Below are positions 25,976 through 37,376 of a DNA stretch of 64,000 nucleotides, one piece after another. How positions within the stretch are numbered: position 1 is the stretch's first letter; the number at the start of each line of letters is the position of its first letter. Source of the stretch: Rhizobium sp. Q54 (GTDB lineage: Bacteria > Pseudomonadota > Alphaproteobacteria > Micropepsales > Micropepsaceae); NCBI GenBank assembly GCA_945882615.1, contig CAMCWK010000001.1, positions 62,001 through 126,000 on the forward strand. Reading direction: 5' to 3'. The notes below the pieces were generated by a model that searched no databases, was not told the DNA's origin, and worked only from the letters and a program-made list of their open reading frames with translations. The position numbers and the translations under genes are program-made.

Positions 25976-26926
25976 TCAGCGCGCCATCTGCAGGCTGCCA
26001 TTCGGCACCCAGCCGCGATTGTCCACTTCGTCGGTGACTTCCCGCCACACGCCATCGGTGTTGCCGGTGGGGTAGAGGATCATGCCGGGATCGAGCTGGC
26101 GCACCACCTTGGCGGTTTCGCTGGGCATGGCGCGCATGACGCCGGGCCGCGTCATGGTGACGGTACGCTGCGGCGCGGTCTGGGCCGCGGCCGTGGACAG
26201 GCCGCCCATCTGGCCGACCAGCTTGGTATAGGCGTCGATATAAGCCAGCACCACGACCTGGCCGATGGCGGTCTTTTGATAGTTCGATACGCCCACGGCG
26301 CCAAAGCCGCCCAGCACACCGCCACCGCCGCCGATGCCAAAACCGACGTCCGTCTTGTCGCCATGGCCTTCGGCCATCGCCTGCTGCTCGCTGGTGCGCA
26401 CATTGGTGACCGACAGGATCACATCCGCGGTGCTGGAATTGATCGAGATGCCCGAGATGATGGCGCCGGCGAAGCCGCCGACCAGACCGCCCAGGAGGCC
26501 GCCGACATTGGTGCCGCCGGCATTGGAGTTCTTGGAGACGATATCGGGCACCAAAATATAATCCGCCGCCCGCACCTGGCCACCGCCGATGTTGGAGCCG
26601 CCCTGCAGCGCGCCGCCGGCTGCCAGGGCGCGTTCCTGCTGCGCCAGTTCAAAGCCCTTGCCACGATCCACCAGGGTGAAGCAGCCCGACCGCTGCACGA
26701 AAATCTTCAAAAGCGCCTCGGGCGATTCCAGGCCCAGGCCTTCCCACCATTTGTTGTCCGGCTCGCGCACCGCGATGCTTCCGATACGCTGCGAGCAGGT
26801 GGGAATTTCGGCTTTGCGTTCTTCGGTCTTGCGGCGGATGGAAGACTGAGACCATACCGGCGTCGTCAAGGACGCGGTGGTGAAGCACAGAGCAGCCGCG
26901 ATGGCGACGGATTTGCCCAGACGCAT
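25976..26926 (-). CDS. Secreted CsgG-like protein with C-terminal SH3-like domain
   Basis: The 316-residue protein has a signal peptide (first 26 residues, ending VWS). A CsgG/HfaB-like core (about 40-235) contains RIGSIAV, LLKIFVQRSGCFTLVDRGKGFELAQQER and ADYILVPDIVS, and a Gly-rich insertion (GGLLGGLVGGFAGAIISG) comes where CsgG has its membrane region. A bacterial SH3-like domain (about 245-312) ends it, with YPTGNTDGVWREV and RGWVPNGSL. CsgG itself is a lipoprotein pore for curli subunits, but this protein lacks a lipobox and no csg gene is nearby. It is probably an envelope-associated CsgG relative of unknown cargo. Confidence 0.7.
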   Translation of the reverse strand: MRLGKSVAIAAALCFTTASLTTPVWSQSSIRRKTEERKAEIPTCSQRIGSIAVREPDNKWWEGLGLESPEALLKIFVQRSGCFTLVDRGKGFELAQQERALAAGGALQGGSNIGGGQVRAADYILVPDIVSKNSNAGGTNVGGLLGGLVGGFAGAIISGISINSSTADVILSVTNVRTSEQQAMAEGHGDKTDVGFGIGGGGGVLGGFGAVGVSNYQKTAIGQVVVLAYIDAYTKLVGQMGGLSTAAAQTAPQRTVTMTRPGVMRAMPSETAKVVRQLDPGMILYPTGNTDGVWREVTDEVDNRGWVPNGSLQMAR

Positions 26927-27041
26927 GAGTGACCCCTTCGAAAGATTCGATGTTTACCCCTGCGCCGGAACATAAAAGATGTTGCGAATTGCGCAATATC
27001 GCGGACAACTTCGCCGCAGTGTCAGCGGGTTACCGCTGCAG

Positions 27042-27980
27042 CTACCACCAGCCGCGCCACTTGAACCACAATAACGGCAAGACCCCGCTGATCAGGATCA
27101 GGGCAAGACCGAAGGGGTAGCCAAAGGTCCAGTTCAGCTCCGGCATGAAATGGAAATTCATCCCATAGATGCCCGCCACCAGCACCGGCGGAATGCCCAC
27201 CACCGAGGCAATGGTCAGCACCTTGAACAGGTTGTTCTGCTCGGTGGTGAGAAAGCCCAGCGCCGCATTCAGCAGGAACTGTATCTTGGTGTTGAGGTGG
27301 CCTTCATACTCGTTGAGCGAGCGGACGTCCTTGCCAGCCACCTTGAGCCGGGCCTTGATCGCGCTGTCCAGCCACTCGTCGCCATGCTCGGTGACAAAGG
27401 GTATCGCGCGCTGCAGCACCAAGAGCGTGTCGCGGATATGGGAAAGCCGCTCGCCCATGTCGCCGATCTCCACCAGCGTGTCGCGCAGCATGGAATTCAC
27501 CTGGGCGACATTGTAGGTCTGCTGGTCCCGCATCCCCTTGTGGAAGATGCGCTGGGATATCCGGAAGGCTTCTGTGCGCAGCTCCTCCAGCCGGTCCGCG
27601 CCGTAGTCGATCATGGCTTCCAGGATCACCAGGAATATGTCGGGGGCGCTGCGTTCGTGCCGCTCAACCCGCGTGGTGATCGCCTCGAAGGTGTGCAGCT
27701 GGGCAAAGCGCACCGTCACCAGAATGTCGCGGGTCAGGACAAAGCCCAGCGGCGTGGTGGCGTCATCGTCCTGGTTCTTGCTGTGGGCGGTGACCGGGAC
27801 CGAGAGGGTGAAGACATTGTCTTCGTATTGCAGGCGGCTGGAGAACTCGATTTCCTCGAGCTGTTCACGCGGCGGGATATCCAGCCCATAGGTGCCGCAG
27901 GCCTTGCCGATCTCTTCGTTGGTCGGATTGAGCAGGTCGACCCAGACCGTCTTGCCGCCGGATTGGTGTTCAGTCAGCAC
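27042..27980 (-). CDS. corA: CorA-type magnesium/divalent cation channel
   Basis: The 312-residue protein has a large cytosolic domain and two C-terminal helices. The first helix ends in the family signature YGMNF (IYGMNFHFMPELNWTFGYPFGLA) and the chain closes with the basic WFKWRGWW. Such proteins form pentamers that take up Mg2+ and sometimes Co2+. The start is GTG 27980 with GGAGA upstream. The gene stands alone, 53 bases from secA on the same strand, with a short gap to the CsgG-like gene. Confidence 0.93.
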   Translation of the reverse strand: MLTEHQSGGKTVWVDLLNPTNEEIGKACGTYGLDIPPREQLEEIEFSSRLQYEDNVFTLSVPVTAHSKNQDDDATTPLGFVLTRDILVTVRFAQLHTFEAITTRVERHERSAPDIFLVILEAMIDYGADRLEELRTEAFRISQRIFHKGMRDQQTYNVAQVNSMLRDTLVEIGDMGERLSHIRDTLLVLQRAIPFVTEHGDEWLDSAIKARLKVAGKDVRSLNEYEGHLNTKIQFLLNAALGFLTTEQNNLFKVLTIASVVGIPPVLVAGIYGMNFHFMPELNWTFGYPFGLALILISGVLPLLWFKWRGWW

Positions 27981-28033
27981 AAAAATCTCCTGCCAGCGCC
28001 CATAACGCGCGAAAAGGGGAGTTTGCGCAAGCT

Positions 28034-30736
<2,703 letters not shown>

Positions 30737-30849
30737 GAAAATCCTCTACGTACGGCCGGAAGGGGCCTCAAATACCGTCAGGCCCGAAAGAGGCCGCCTT
30801 TTGCGCATGACGGCCGCGCGGGAGACATAAGAACGCGCTACTCTCTTGT

Positions 30850-30895
30850 CAAACCGGGGGTTTTTAACAATATCCCCGGCAAACCGGGGGGAATA
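30850..30895 (+). promoter_or_regulatory. Possible RNA switch over the argJ ribosome binding site
   Basis: CAAACCGGGGG occurs twice (30850-30860 and 30880-30890) with CCCCGG (30874-30879) between. The middle CCCCGG can pair either with the first CCGGGG, leaving the second free, or with the second across a CAAA loop. The second copy, extended to GGGGGGA, is the Shine-Dalgarno sequence of argJ (ATG at 30896). Pairing with it would hide the ribosome binding site. No trigger is apparent from sequence. Confidence 0.5.
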
Positions 30896-32194
30896 ATGGC
30901 GAAATCTGCGAAACCGACTCAGAAGGGGTCTTCCGCCAGGGCTGCGGGCGCCAAGGCCGCAGGCCCCGCCGTTTCCCCATTGGCCCCCAAAAGCTTCCCC
31001 AAACTGCCGCCTCTGGCCGGGGTTCGGCTGGGCACGGTGGCGGCAGGGGTGCGCTATCAGCAGCGCACCGATGTCCTGCTCGCCCTGCTGGCGCCGGGAA
31101 CCCAAGTTGCCGGTGTCTTCACCAAGTCCAGAACCGCCAGCGCGCCGGTCCTATGGTGTCAGGAGAAACTTAAGGGCGGGTCGGCCCGGGTGCTGGTGGT
31201 CAATAGCGGCAATGCCAATGCCTTTACCGGCAAGGCGGGATTGGACGGCGTGCGCGAGATAGCCGCCGAGGCCGCCGCGGTGGCGGGGTGCCGTCCGCAG
31301 GAAGTGTTCATGGCTTCCACCGGCGTGATCGGCGAGCCTCTGCCCACCGTCAAAATCACCCGCGTGTTGTCGGATGTGGCGCGCGAAACCGCGGCCGGTA
31401 ACTGGCGCGCCGCCGCCGACGCCATCATGACCACGGATACCTTTCCCAAGGCCGCCACCGCCACCGCCAATATTGACGGCGTCAAGGTGACACTCAACGG
31501 CATTGCCAAGGGATCGGGCATGATCGCGCCTGACATGGCGACCATGCTGAGCTTTGTTTTTACGGACGCCAATCTGCCCGCCAGCGTTCTGCAGGAATGT
31601 TTGAGCGCGGGCGTCGGTCCGTCCTTCAATTCCATCACGGTGGATTCGGACACCTCGACCAGCGACACGCTGTTGTTGTTCGCCACCGGCAAGGGCGGCA
31701 AGCACACCGCCATCACCAAGGCCAGCGACAAGAAGCTGACTGAGTTCCGCCGGGCGCTGGACGGGCTGCTGCTCGACCTGGCGCTGCAGGTGGTGCGCGA
31801 CGGTGAGGGCGCCCAGAAGCTGATCCGCATCGATGTCACGGGCGCCGAGAATGACGCCGCGGCCCGGCGCATCGCTCTGAGTGTTGCCAACTCGCCTTTG
31901 GTCAAGACCGCCATAGCCGGCAATGACGCCAACTGGGGCCGTGTGGTGATGGCCGTGGGCAAGAGCGGCGAAGCCGCCGACCGCGACCGGCTGAAGATTT
32001 CCTTCGGCGGTCATGTGGTGGCCGAAAAGGGCATGCGCGCCGCGAAATACAATGAAGCCACCGCGACCAAGGCGGTGTCAGGGCGCGAGGTGACGATCGA
32101 AGTCGATCTGGGGCTGGGCAAGGGGCAGGCGCGCGTGTGGACCTGCGACCTGACCCATGGCTACATTGACATCAATGGCTCCTACCGCAGCTGA
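30896..32194 (+). CDS. argJ: Bifunctional ornithine acetyltransferase / N-acetylglutamate synthase
   Basis: The 432-residue enzyme moves the acetyl group from N-acetylornithine to glutamate in the cyclic arginine pathway. The precursor cleaves itself before the nucleophile Thr216 in [13 protein letters not shown], giving alpha and beta chains. [28 protein letters not shown] and the C-terminal [28 protein letters not shown] fit the family. A 30-residue Ala/Lys/Ser-rich N-terminal extension precedes the normal start (about 32). ATG 30896 follows a GGGGGGA site inside a possible RNA switch. It is divergent from secA. Confidence 0.95.
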   Translation: MAKSAKPTQKGSSARAAGAKAAGPAVSPLAPKSFPKLPPLAGVRLGTVAAGVRYQQRTDVLLALLAPGTQVAGVFTKSRTASAPVLWCQEKLKGGSARVLVVNSGNANAFTGKAGLDGVREIAAEAAAVAGCRPQEVFMASTGVIGEPLPTVKITRVLSDVARETAAGNWRAAADAIMTTDTFPKAATATANIDGVKVTLNGIAKGSGMIAPDMATMLSFVFTDANLPASVLQECLSAGVGPSFNSITVDSDTSTSDTLLLFATGKGGKHTAITKASDKKLTEFRRALDGLLLDLALQVVRDGEGAQKLIRIDVTGAENDAAARRIALSVANSPLVKTAIAGNDANWGRVVMAVGKSGEAADRDRLKISFGGHVVAEKGMRAAKYNEATATKAVSGREVTIEVDLGLGKGQARVWTCDLTHGYIDINGSYRS

Positions 32195-32215
32195 CATCGC
32201 CATGTTGCGCGCCTG

Positions 32216-33094
32216 ATGGGCAGCCCGTATGCCCTGTGGCGGGACGGCGGAGACGCGTCGGCGCCCTTTGTCGTCTGCGCCATGTTCACGCGCGGCTACA
32301 GGGGCAAGGCGGAAAGGCTGGCCGCGTCATTGGACGCCTTCGGCCTGGCGCATGCGATCTTCGAAGTGCTGCAGGTTCATCGGTCGATCAGCGCGGCGGG
32401 CGGCGCAGAGCTGGATTTCAGCAAGCCGCGATTCCTGCGCTTTGCAATGGAACGGTTTGGCAAGCCCGTCCTGTACGTTGATGCCGACGTGATTTTTCGC
32501 AAAAGCCCCGAAGCCCTGGCGCCGCTGTGCGCCAGCAACTGTGACTTTGCGATCTATAACTGGCTGGCCGATGTGATGAATGATGCCTGGCGGCCGGAGC
32601 CGGGAACGCCTTTGTGGAAATTCTTCTTCAGCGTCGATGTGGCGTCGGACTCGCAATTGATGTCCAGCGGCGCGGTGCAGTTCTGGAAAGCCACGGATGC
32701 GGCGCTTACGCTTCTGAAGGATTGGGAGCAGTCGCTGGTGCGCCATCCGCGCAGCGAGGACGATCACTGCCTGGACTTTGCCTACAATCATGGCGACCGC
32801 ACCGGCCTCAATCCGGCATGGTTGGCGAAAGAATATGCCCGCTACGCCTTCTGGATATATGCCGATCCGGTAATCGACCACCCGGAATTCCCCGCGCCCA
32901 TCACCGGTACGTTCGAATCCTTGGGGAGCGCGCGGTTCGTGCGGGAAAGGGTGAGGCGCGTCAGCAAGCAGCAGCCATTCCCCCGCGAGGGTATTGTGGA
33001 TGCGCAGGCTCGCCAATTGCTGATGCCGCAGCCCGGCGGCAGTTTCGCGCCGGCCGGGCCGCTGGCCTTGCCGCTGTTCCTGCCGGAGGCTTAG
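32216..33094 (+). CDS. Orphan GT-A-fold glycosyltransferase-like protein
   Basis: The 292-residue protein resembles nucleotide-diphospho-sugar transferases of the GT-A fold. It has an early beta-alpha unit (FVVCAMFTRGYRGKAERLAASLDAFG), SKPRFLRFAMERFGKPVLYVDADVIF with the metal-binding DAD at 89-91, and later MSSGAVQFW and EDDHCLDFAYN, positioned like the acceptor and second metal sites of GT8/GT77-like enzymes. There is no signal peptide or membrane helix. The donor and acceptor are unknown. It starts 21 bases after argJ and may be co-transcribed. Its stop overlaps that of the convergent OsmC gene in TTAG. Confidence 0.6.
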   Translation: MGSPYALWRDGGDASAPFVVCAMFTRGYRGKAERLAASLDAFGLAHAIFEVLQVHRSISAAGGAELDFSKPRFLRFAMERFGKPVLYVDADVIFRKSPEALAPLCASNCDFAIYNWLADVMNDAWRPEPGTPLWKFFFSVDVASDSQLMSSGAVQFWKATDAALTLLKDWEQSLVRHPRSEDDHCLDFAYNHGDRTGLNPAWLAKEYARYAFWIYADPVIDHPEFPAPITGTFESLGSARFVRERVRRVSKQQPFPREGIVDAQARQLLMPQPGGSFAPAGPLALPLFLPEA

Positions 33095-33513
33095 ACCAGC
33101 GCGGCGTCCAGGCTGATCTCGGCTTTCAGCACCTTGGATACCGGGCAGCCCTTTTCCGCCATGCCCGCCAGTTCCTTGAACTTGGCCTCGTCAATGCCGG
33201 GGATTTTCGCCCGCAGGATGAGATGCGACTTGGTGATGGTAAAGCCGTCATCCTGCTTGGTCAGGGTGACCTCGGCCTTGGTGTCCATCTGGTCGGCGGT
33301 GAAGCCGGCCTCGCCCAGGATCAGCGACAGCGCCATGGTGAAACAGCCGGCATGAGCAGCGCCGATCAGTTCTTCGGGATTGGTGCCGGGGCCGCCTTCG
33401 AAGCGGGCGACAAAGCCATAGGGATGATCCTTCAGGGCGCCGCTCTTGGTCGAGATCGCGCCGATACCGTCCTTGAGGCCGCCCTTCCAGACGGCGCTGC
33501 CATATGTCGTCAT
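33091..33513 (-). CDS. OsmC-family peroxidase-type protein
   Basis: The 140-residue protein carries the OsmC/Ohr fold with the two redox Cys, in AAHAGCFTMAL and EKGCPVSKVL, and the catalytic-pocket Arg in the early FVARFEGGPGTNPEELIGAAH segment. The order, length and GGPGTNPEEL motif point to the OsmC branch, which reduces organic hydroperoxides with thiol. The gene faces the orphan glycosyltransferase and shares TTAG with its stop. It diverges from mutT across 70 bases. Confidence 0.92.
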   Translation of the reverse strand: MTTYGSAVWKGGLKDGIGAISTKSGALKDHPYGFVARFEGGPGTNPEELIGAAHAGCFTMALSLILGEAGFTADQMDTKAEVTLTKQDDGFTITKSHLILRAKIPGIDEAKFKELAGMAEKGCPVSKVLKAEISLDAALV

Positions 33514-33583
33514 TGCCTTCTCCTTGTTTGCCGCCCCCGTCAGAGGCTAAGTTCGCAGTGCACCTTAGACGCGTGACGCCCGC

Positions 33584-33994
33584 ATGAACACTCCGCAACC
33601 TGTGGTGCTTGTCGTTGCGGTGGCGTTGGTGGATGCCGACGGCCGCGTGCTGATTGCACAGCGTCCGGAAGGCAAGAACATGGCAGGCCTTTGGGAATTT
33701 CCTGGCGGCAAGGTCGAGGCCGGCGAACGGCCCGAGGATGCGCTGATCCGAGAACTGCGCGAGGAACTCGGCATTGCGGTGAAAGAAGCCTGCCTGGCGC
33801 CCTTCACCTTCGCTTCGCATACTTACGAAGCCTTTCACCTTCTGATGCCGCTTTACGTCTGTCGCCGCTGGGAAGGCACGCCCGAGCCGCGCCATCATGC
33901 GGCGCTGAAATGGGCGCGGCCGCGGGACATGAGCGAATACCCTATGCCGGCCGCGGATTTGCCGCTGATCCCGATGCTGCGGGATTTGCTTTAG
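33584..33994 (+). CDS. mutT: MutT-type 8-oxo-dGTP diphosphatase
   Basis: The 136-residue Nudix hydrolase should remove oxidised dGTP from the nucleotide pool. The Nudix box is complete: GGKVEAGERPEDALIRELREELGI. Before it come VALVDADGRVLIAQRPEGKNMAGLWEFPGGK, typical of MutT, and after it LMPLYVCRRWEGTPEPRHHAALKWARPRDM. Length and motifs fit MutT better than other Nudix families. Its TAG overlaps the methyltransferase stop in TTAG. Confidence 0.92.
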   Translation: MNTPQPVVLVVAVALVDADGRVLIAQRPEGKNMAGLWEFPGGKVEAGERPEDALIRELREELGIAVKEACLAPFTFASHTYEAFHLLMPLYVCRRWEGTPEPRHHAALKWARPRDMSEYPMPAADLPLIPMLRDLL

Positions 33995-34848
33995 CTTTTC
34001 GCGGGCAGGACGCTTTCGGTCGTTCCCAGCGCCTCGGCCAATCGCGACTTTGCGCTTCCGGGTTTTAAAGGCTGCTGCTGGCTGTCATGCGGCGACCAGC
34101 CGGTGAGATAGAGAATTTCAAACCGCGCCCGCAGCTTGCCGTCCGGATCGGCATGGTGATCGGCATAGTGCGCCAGCAGCGCCGTCAGCGTGTCGCGGCG
34201 CAGCGGCTTTTTGCTGCGCTCGCTCATCACATTGGTCAGAGCATGGCTGCGCAGGTCGCGCACCAGCGCGAAGAAATCGCCATAGCGCACAGTCAGCCGT
34301 TCGACATCGCTGACGGGCAGGGCAAAGCCGCCGCGCTGCAACAACCCGCCAAGGTCGCGCACATCTGCAAAGGGCGAGACCCGGGGGCTGATGCCACCGC
34401 GTGTTGCCGTTTCGGCATGTGCGAAGCTGTCGCGCAATTCGCTCAAGGTGCCGCCGCCCAGCATCGCCGCCATCAGCAGCCCATCGGGTTTCAGTACCCG
34501 CCGTATCTGAACCAAGGCGCCGGGCAGATCGTTGATCGCCTGCAGCGAGAACAGGCTGAGGGCGACATCAAAGCGGCCTTCGCCCGCCGCCAGAATTTCG
34601 TGTTCGTCGAAATCGGCGCAGGCCCATTGCGCGGCGAAGGGTGCAACTTCTGCCGGGACTGCGTCGCCAATCCAGAGCCCGGAAGCGAACTTGCGCGTCA
34701 CCGCACCCAGCCGGTCGGCCAGGCCTTCCGCCGCGCCGCGATCGAGGAAACGGTCGCCTGCGAGGAGCCGGGCCCGCCGGCGCGCGCGCAAGCTGGCTGA
34801 AAAATCGAACAGGGGCGGGCGTCCGCTTTGGGTTGGCAAGTCGGGCAT
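33991..34848 (-). CDS. SAM-dependent methyltransferase, BioC/NDUFAF5-like
   Basis: The 285-residue protein starts LFDFSASLRARRRARLLAGDRFLDRGAAEGLADRL and then follows a class I methyltransferase core (FDVALSLFSLQAINDLPGALVQIRRVLKPDGLLMAAM). The N-terminal RRRARL pattern and the later LRDLRSHALTNVMSERSKKPLRR are shared with NDUFAF5, the complex I assembly hydroxylase, and with BioC-like proteins of Alphaproteobacteria. The classical GxGxG loop is weak, as in NDUFAF5 relatives. ATG 34848 lies only 19 bases from the divergent comF start. Confidence 0.82.
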   Translation of the reverse strand: MPDLPTQSGRPPLFDFSASLRARRRARLLAGDRFLDRGAAEGLADRLGAVTRKFASGLWIGDAVPAEVAPFAAQWACADFDEHEILAAGEGRFDVALSLFSLQAINDLPGALVQIRRVLKPDGLLMAAMLGGGTLSELRDSFAHAETATRGGISPRVSPFADVRDLGGLLQRGGFALPVSDVERLTVRYGDFFALVRDLRSHALTNVMSERSKKPLRRDTLTALLAHYADHHADPDGKLRARFEILYLTGWSPHDSQQQPLKPGSAKSRLAEALGTTESVLPAKS

Positions 34849-34867
34849 CGGCGTTAGACTAGCGTCT

Positions 34868-35611
34868 ATGGCTGGGAATGGGAAAAACATCGCGCGCGCG
34901 GCCGTTGATTTGCTGTTTCCCCCGCTCTGCATGTCCTGCCGGGCGGCCGTCGGTGAGCCTGGTCTTTGCGCCAGTTGCTGGAGCGGCATCACCTTTCTGG
35001 AGGGGCTGGGCTGCGCCTGTTGCGGGTTGCCGTTTGCCGTGGCGATGGAGGGCGAGAATTTCTGCGCCGCCTGTCTGGCCCGCAAGCCGGCCTTCGACAC
35101 CGCCCGCGCGATCCTGGCCTATGACGACAAAAGCCGCGGCGCCATTCTGGCGCTGAAACATGCCGATCGGCTGGATCTGGTGCCGGGCTTTTCCCGCTGG
35201 CTTGGGCGCACCGGGCGGACCAGTCTTGCTGATTGCGATCTGATCGTGCCGGTGCCGCTGCATCGCTGGCGGCTCTGGCTGCGGCGCTACAACCAGTCCG
35301 CCGAACTGGCGCGCAAGCTGGCGATGGATTGCGGTCTGGCCACCGATCCCCTGGTTCTGGTCAGGAGCCGCGCCACACCCAGCCAGGGCGCCATGGTGTC
35401 GGCCAAGGCGCGGCGCCGCAATGTGCAGCGTGCATTCCAGGTTCCCGATCCGGCCAGGGTGGCGGGAAAGCGTATCCTGCTGCTGGACGATGTGCTGACC
35501 ACGGGCGCAACCGTGGAAGCCTGTGCCCGCGCCCTGAAACGGGCAGGGGCTGCGCGCGTTCATGTTCTGGCGCTGGCGCGCGTTGTGAAGGCGTCGGACA
35601 TGCTTATATAG
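34868..35611 (+). CDS. comF: ComF-family phosphoribosyltransferase-like protein
   Basis: The 247-residue protein has an N-terminal Cys-rich zinc region (CMSCRAAVGEPGLCASCW, GCACCG, CAACL) and a C-terminal phosphoribosyltransferase fold with the signature LLLDDVLTTGATVEAC. YNQSAELARKLA and RRRNVQRAFQV are also conserved in ComF. ComF takes part in natural DNA uptake in Bacillus and Haemophilus; in Alphaproteobacteria its role is less clear. It diverges from the methyltransferase with only 19 bases between start codons, and grxC follows after 26 bases. Confidence 0.9.
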   Translation: MAGNGKNIARAAVDLLFPPLCMSCRAAVGEPGLCASCWSGITFLEGLGCACCGLPFAVAMEGENFCAACLARKPAFDTARAILAYDDKSRGAILALKHADRLDLVPGFSRWLGRTGRTSLADCDLIVPVPLHRWRLWLRRYNQSAELARKLAMDCGLATDPLVLVRSRATPSQGAMVSAKARRRNVQRAFQVPDPARVAGKRILLLDDVLTTGATVEACARALKRAGAARVHVLALARVVKASDMLI

Positions 35612-35637
35612 AACCAGGAAGTAGCCGAGTCTTCGTC

Positions 35638-35892
35638 ATGAAAACCGTCCGTATCTATACGACCCCCTTCTGCCCCTATTGCGTGCGCGCCAAGTCGCTG
35701 CTCACGAAAAAAGGCGCGGCCTTCGAAGAGATCGACGTGATGATGGATCAGGGCGCGCGCGAAGAGATGCAGGCCAATAGCGGTGGCGCGCGCACCGTGC
35801 CGCAGATATTCATCGGGGATACCCATGTCGGGGGCTGCGACGATCTGTTTGTCCTGGAAAGGGACGGCAAGCTGGACGCACTTCTGGCGTAG
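35638..35892 (+). CDS. grxC: Glutaredoxin 3
   Basis: The 84-residue dithiol glutaredoxin has the active site CPYC near the N terminus (TTPFCPYCVRAKSLL), the cis-Pro segment ARTVPQIFIG and the GSH-binding GGCDDLFVLE. It uses glutathione to reduce disulfides and mixed disulfides. The comF-grxC-nitrilase-DUF1178-ubiG order is common in Alphaproteobacteria and here is interrupted only by the HbpS-like gene. Confidence 0.96.
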   Translation: MKTVRIYTTPFCPYCVRAKSLLTKKGAAFEEIDVMMDQGAREEMQANSGGARTVPQIFIGDTHVGGCDDLFVLERDGKLDALLA

Positions 35893-35982
35893 TTGGCCTG
35901 TTTTTCAGTCCCTCTGGCTGGACAAAATGCGGCTGCGAACCGAATAATGCCGCGCAATGCTCCAAAAACGGGAAGGGACCCC

Positions 35983-36540
35983 ATGAGAAAAATTCTGCTT
36001 GCTGCCACTTCGCTGATGCTCGCAATGCCGGCTGTGACGGTCACGGCCCAGGTCAATCCCGCGCCAACCATCGCGCCCGCGCCCAGTGCCGAGGAAATGA
36101 AGCTTCCGCGTCCGGCGCGCGTCCGCGGTATCCCCACCGCGCTGGCGATCGAAGCCGCCCAGGCCGCCAATGCCTCCTGCCAGGCCAGCACCTACAAAAC
36201 CACCACGCTGGTTGCCGATTCCGCCGGCGTGCCGATCGTGGTGATCTCCAATGACGGCGCCGCCGCCATCACCCAGCGCATCGCCATGACCAAGGCCCAG
36301 GCGGTTCTGAAATACGGCATCAGCAGCGGCGAAGTTGTGGCCAAGGTCGGCAAGGACACGGCGCTGGCCGCCGAGATCAAGGCCAATCCGATGATCGAAA
36401 CCGCCCGTCCTGGCGCCTATCCGATCAAAGCGGGCAATGACCTGGTTGCCATCATCTCGGTGTCGGGCGCGCCCGGCGGCGACAAGGATGAAGTCTGCGC
36501 CCAGGCCGGCATCGCCAAGATACAGGTTCGCGTGAAATAG
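35983..36540 (+). CDS. Exported GlcG/HbpS-family heme-binding-like protein
   Basis: The 185-residue protein has a signal peptide (MRKILLAATSLMLAMPAVTVTA), a Pro/Ala-rich linker and then a GlcG/HbpS (DUF336) domain. That domain shows ALAIEAAQAANASCQASTYKTTTLVADSAG, VVISNDGAAAITQRIAMTKAQAVLKYG and PGAYPIKAGNDLVAIISVSGAPGGDKDEVCAQAG. The signature SGAPGGDKDExCAxAG at the end is diagnostic. Some members bind heme or sense redox stress; others accompany glycolate genes. Its TAG shares a G with the GTG start of the nitrilase gene. It appears to be an insertion in a conserved order. Confidence 0.82.
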   Translation: MRKILLAATSLMLAMPAVTVTAQVNPAPTIAPAPSAEEMKLPRPARVRGIPTALAIEAAQAANASCQASTYKTTTLVADSAGVPIVVISNDGAAAITQRIAMTKAQAVLKYGISSGEVVAKVGKDTALAAEIKANPMIETARPGAYPIKAGNDLVAIISVSGAPGGDKDEVCAQAGIAKIQVRVK

Positions 36541-37376
36541 TGAGCGACTTCCGGGCGGCCCCCTTCAAGGCTGCATGCATCCAACTGCGCTCCACCGATG
36601 ATGTGGCGGAAAATATCCGCGACACCGTCCGCTGGGTGCGGGAAGCCGCCGCCCGGGGCGCCACCTTCATCGCGACGCCGGAAAATACCACCCTGATGGC
36701 GCCCGACGGGGGCGCCAAGCTGGCCCAGAGCTTTGACGAGGCGCATGATCCGGCTCTGCCGGTTTTTTCCGCCTTGGCCAAGGAACTGAAGGTCTGGCTG
36801 CTGATTGGATCGCTGGCCATCAAGGTCAGCGACAGCAAGACCGCCAACCGGTCTTTCCTCTTCGCGCCGGACGGCAGCATTCGCGCCCGCTACAGCAAAA
36901 TTCATCTGTTCGATGTGCAGCTGGCCTCGGGCGAGACCTATCGGGAGTCCAATACCGTGGCGGGCGGCGGCGAGGCCGTGGTGGCCGACACAGATATGGG
37001 AAAGGTCGGCCTCAGCATTTGCTACGACCTGCGCTTTCCGCAGCTGTATCGCAAGCTGGCGCAGAAGGGTGCGTTCATCTTCACAGTCCCGTCGGCCTTC
37101 ACCGTGCCCACCGGCAGGGCCCATTGGCATGTGCTGCAACGGGCGCGGGCCATCGAGAATGGTGCCTTCGTCATCGCCCCGGCGCAGGGCGGCATTCATG
37201 CCAATGGCCGCAAGACCTTTGGCCACAGTTTGATCGTCTCGCCCTGGGGTGACGTGCTGGCGGAAGCCGGAACCGAGCCCGGCGTAATTGTCGCCGATAT
37301 CGATCCGGCGCTGGCGGACGATGCCCGCGCCAAGGTTCCCAATCTACAGCATGACCGCGAGTTCGCCGGCCCTTAG
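36540..37376 (+). CDS. Nit1-type carbon-nitrogen hydrolase (deaminated glutathione amidase-like)
   Basis: The 278-residue enzyme has the nitrilase triad Glu48 (TPENT), Lys120 (YSKIHLFDV) and Cys161 (LSICYDLRFPQLYR). The pattern IHLFDV and CYDLRFP is that of the Nit1/omega-amidase branch, which repairs deaminated glutathione or hydrolyses alpha-ketoglutaramate. The start is GTG 36540, overlapping the last base of the preceding stop. The order grxC-nit fits a link to glutathione metabolism. The 177 bases downstream are non-coding. Confidence 0.9.
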   Translation: MSDFRAAPFKAACIQLRSTDDVAENIRDTVRWVREAAARGATFIATPENTTLMAPDGGAKLAQSFDEAHDPALPVFSALAKELKVWLLIGSLAIKVSDSKTANRSFLFAPDGSIRARYSKIHLFDVQLASGETYRESNTVAGGGEAVVADTDMGKVGLSICYDLRFPQLYRKLAQKGAFIFTVPSAFTVPTGRAHWHVLQRARAIENGAFVIAPAQGGIHANGRKTFGHSLIVSPWGDVLAEAGTEPGVIVADIDPALADDARAKVPNLQHDREFAGP

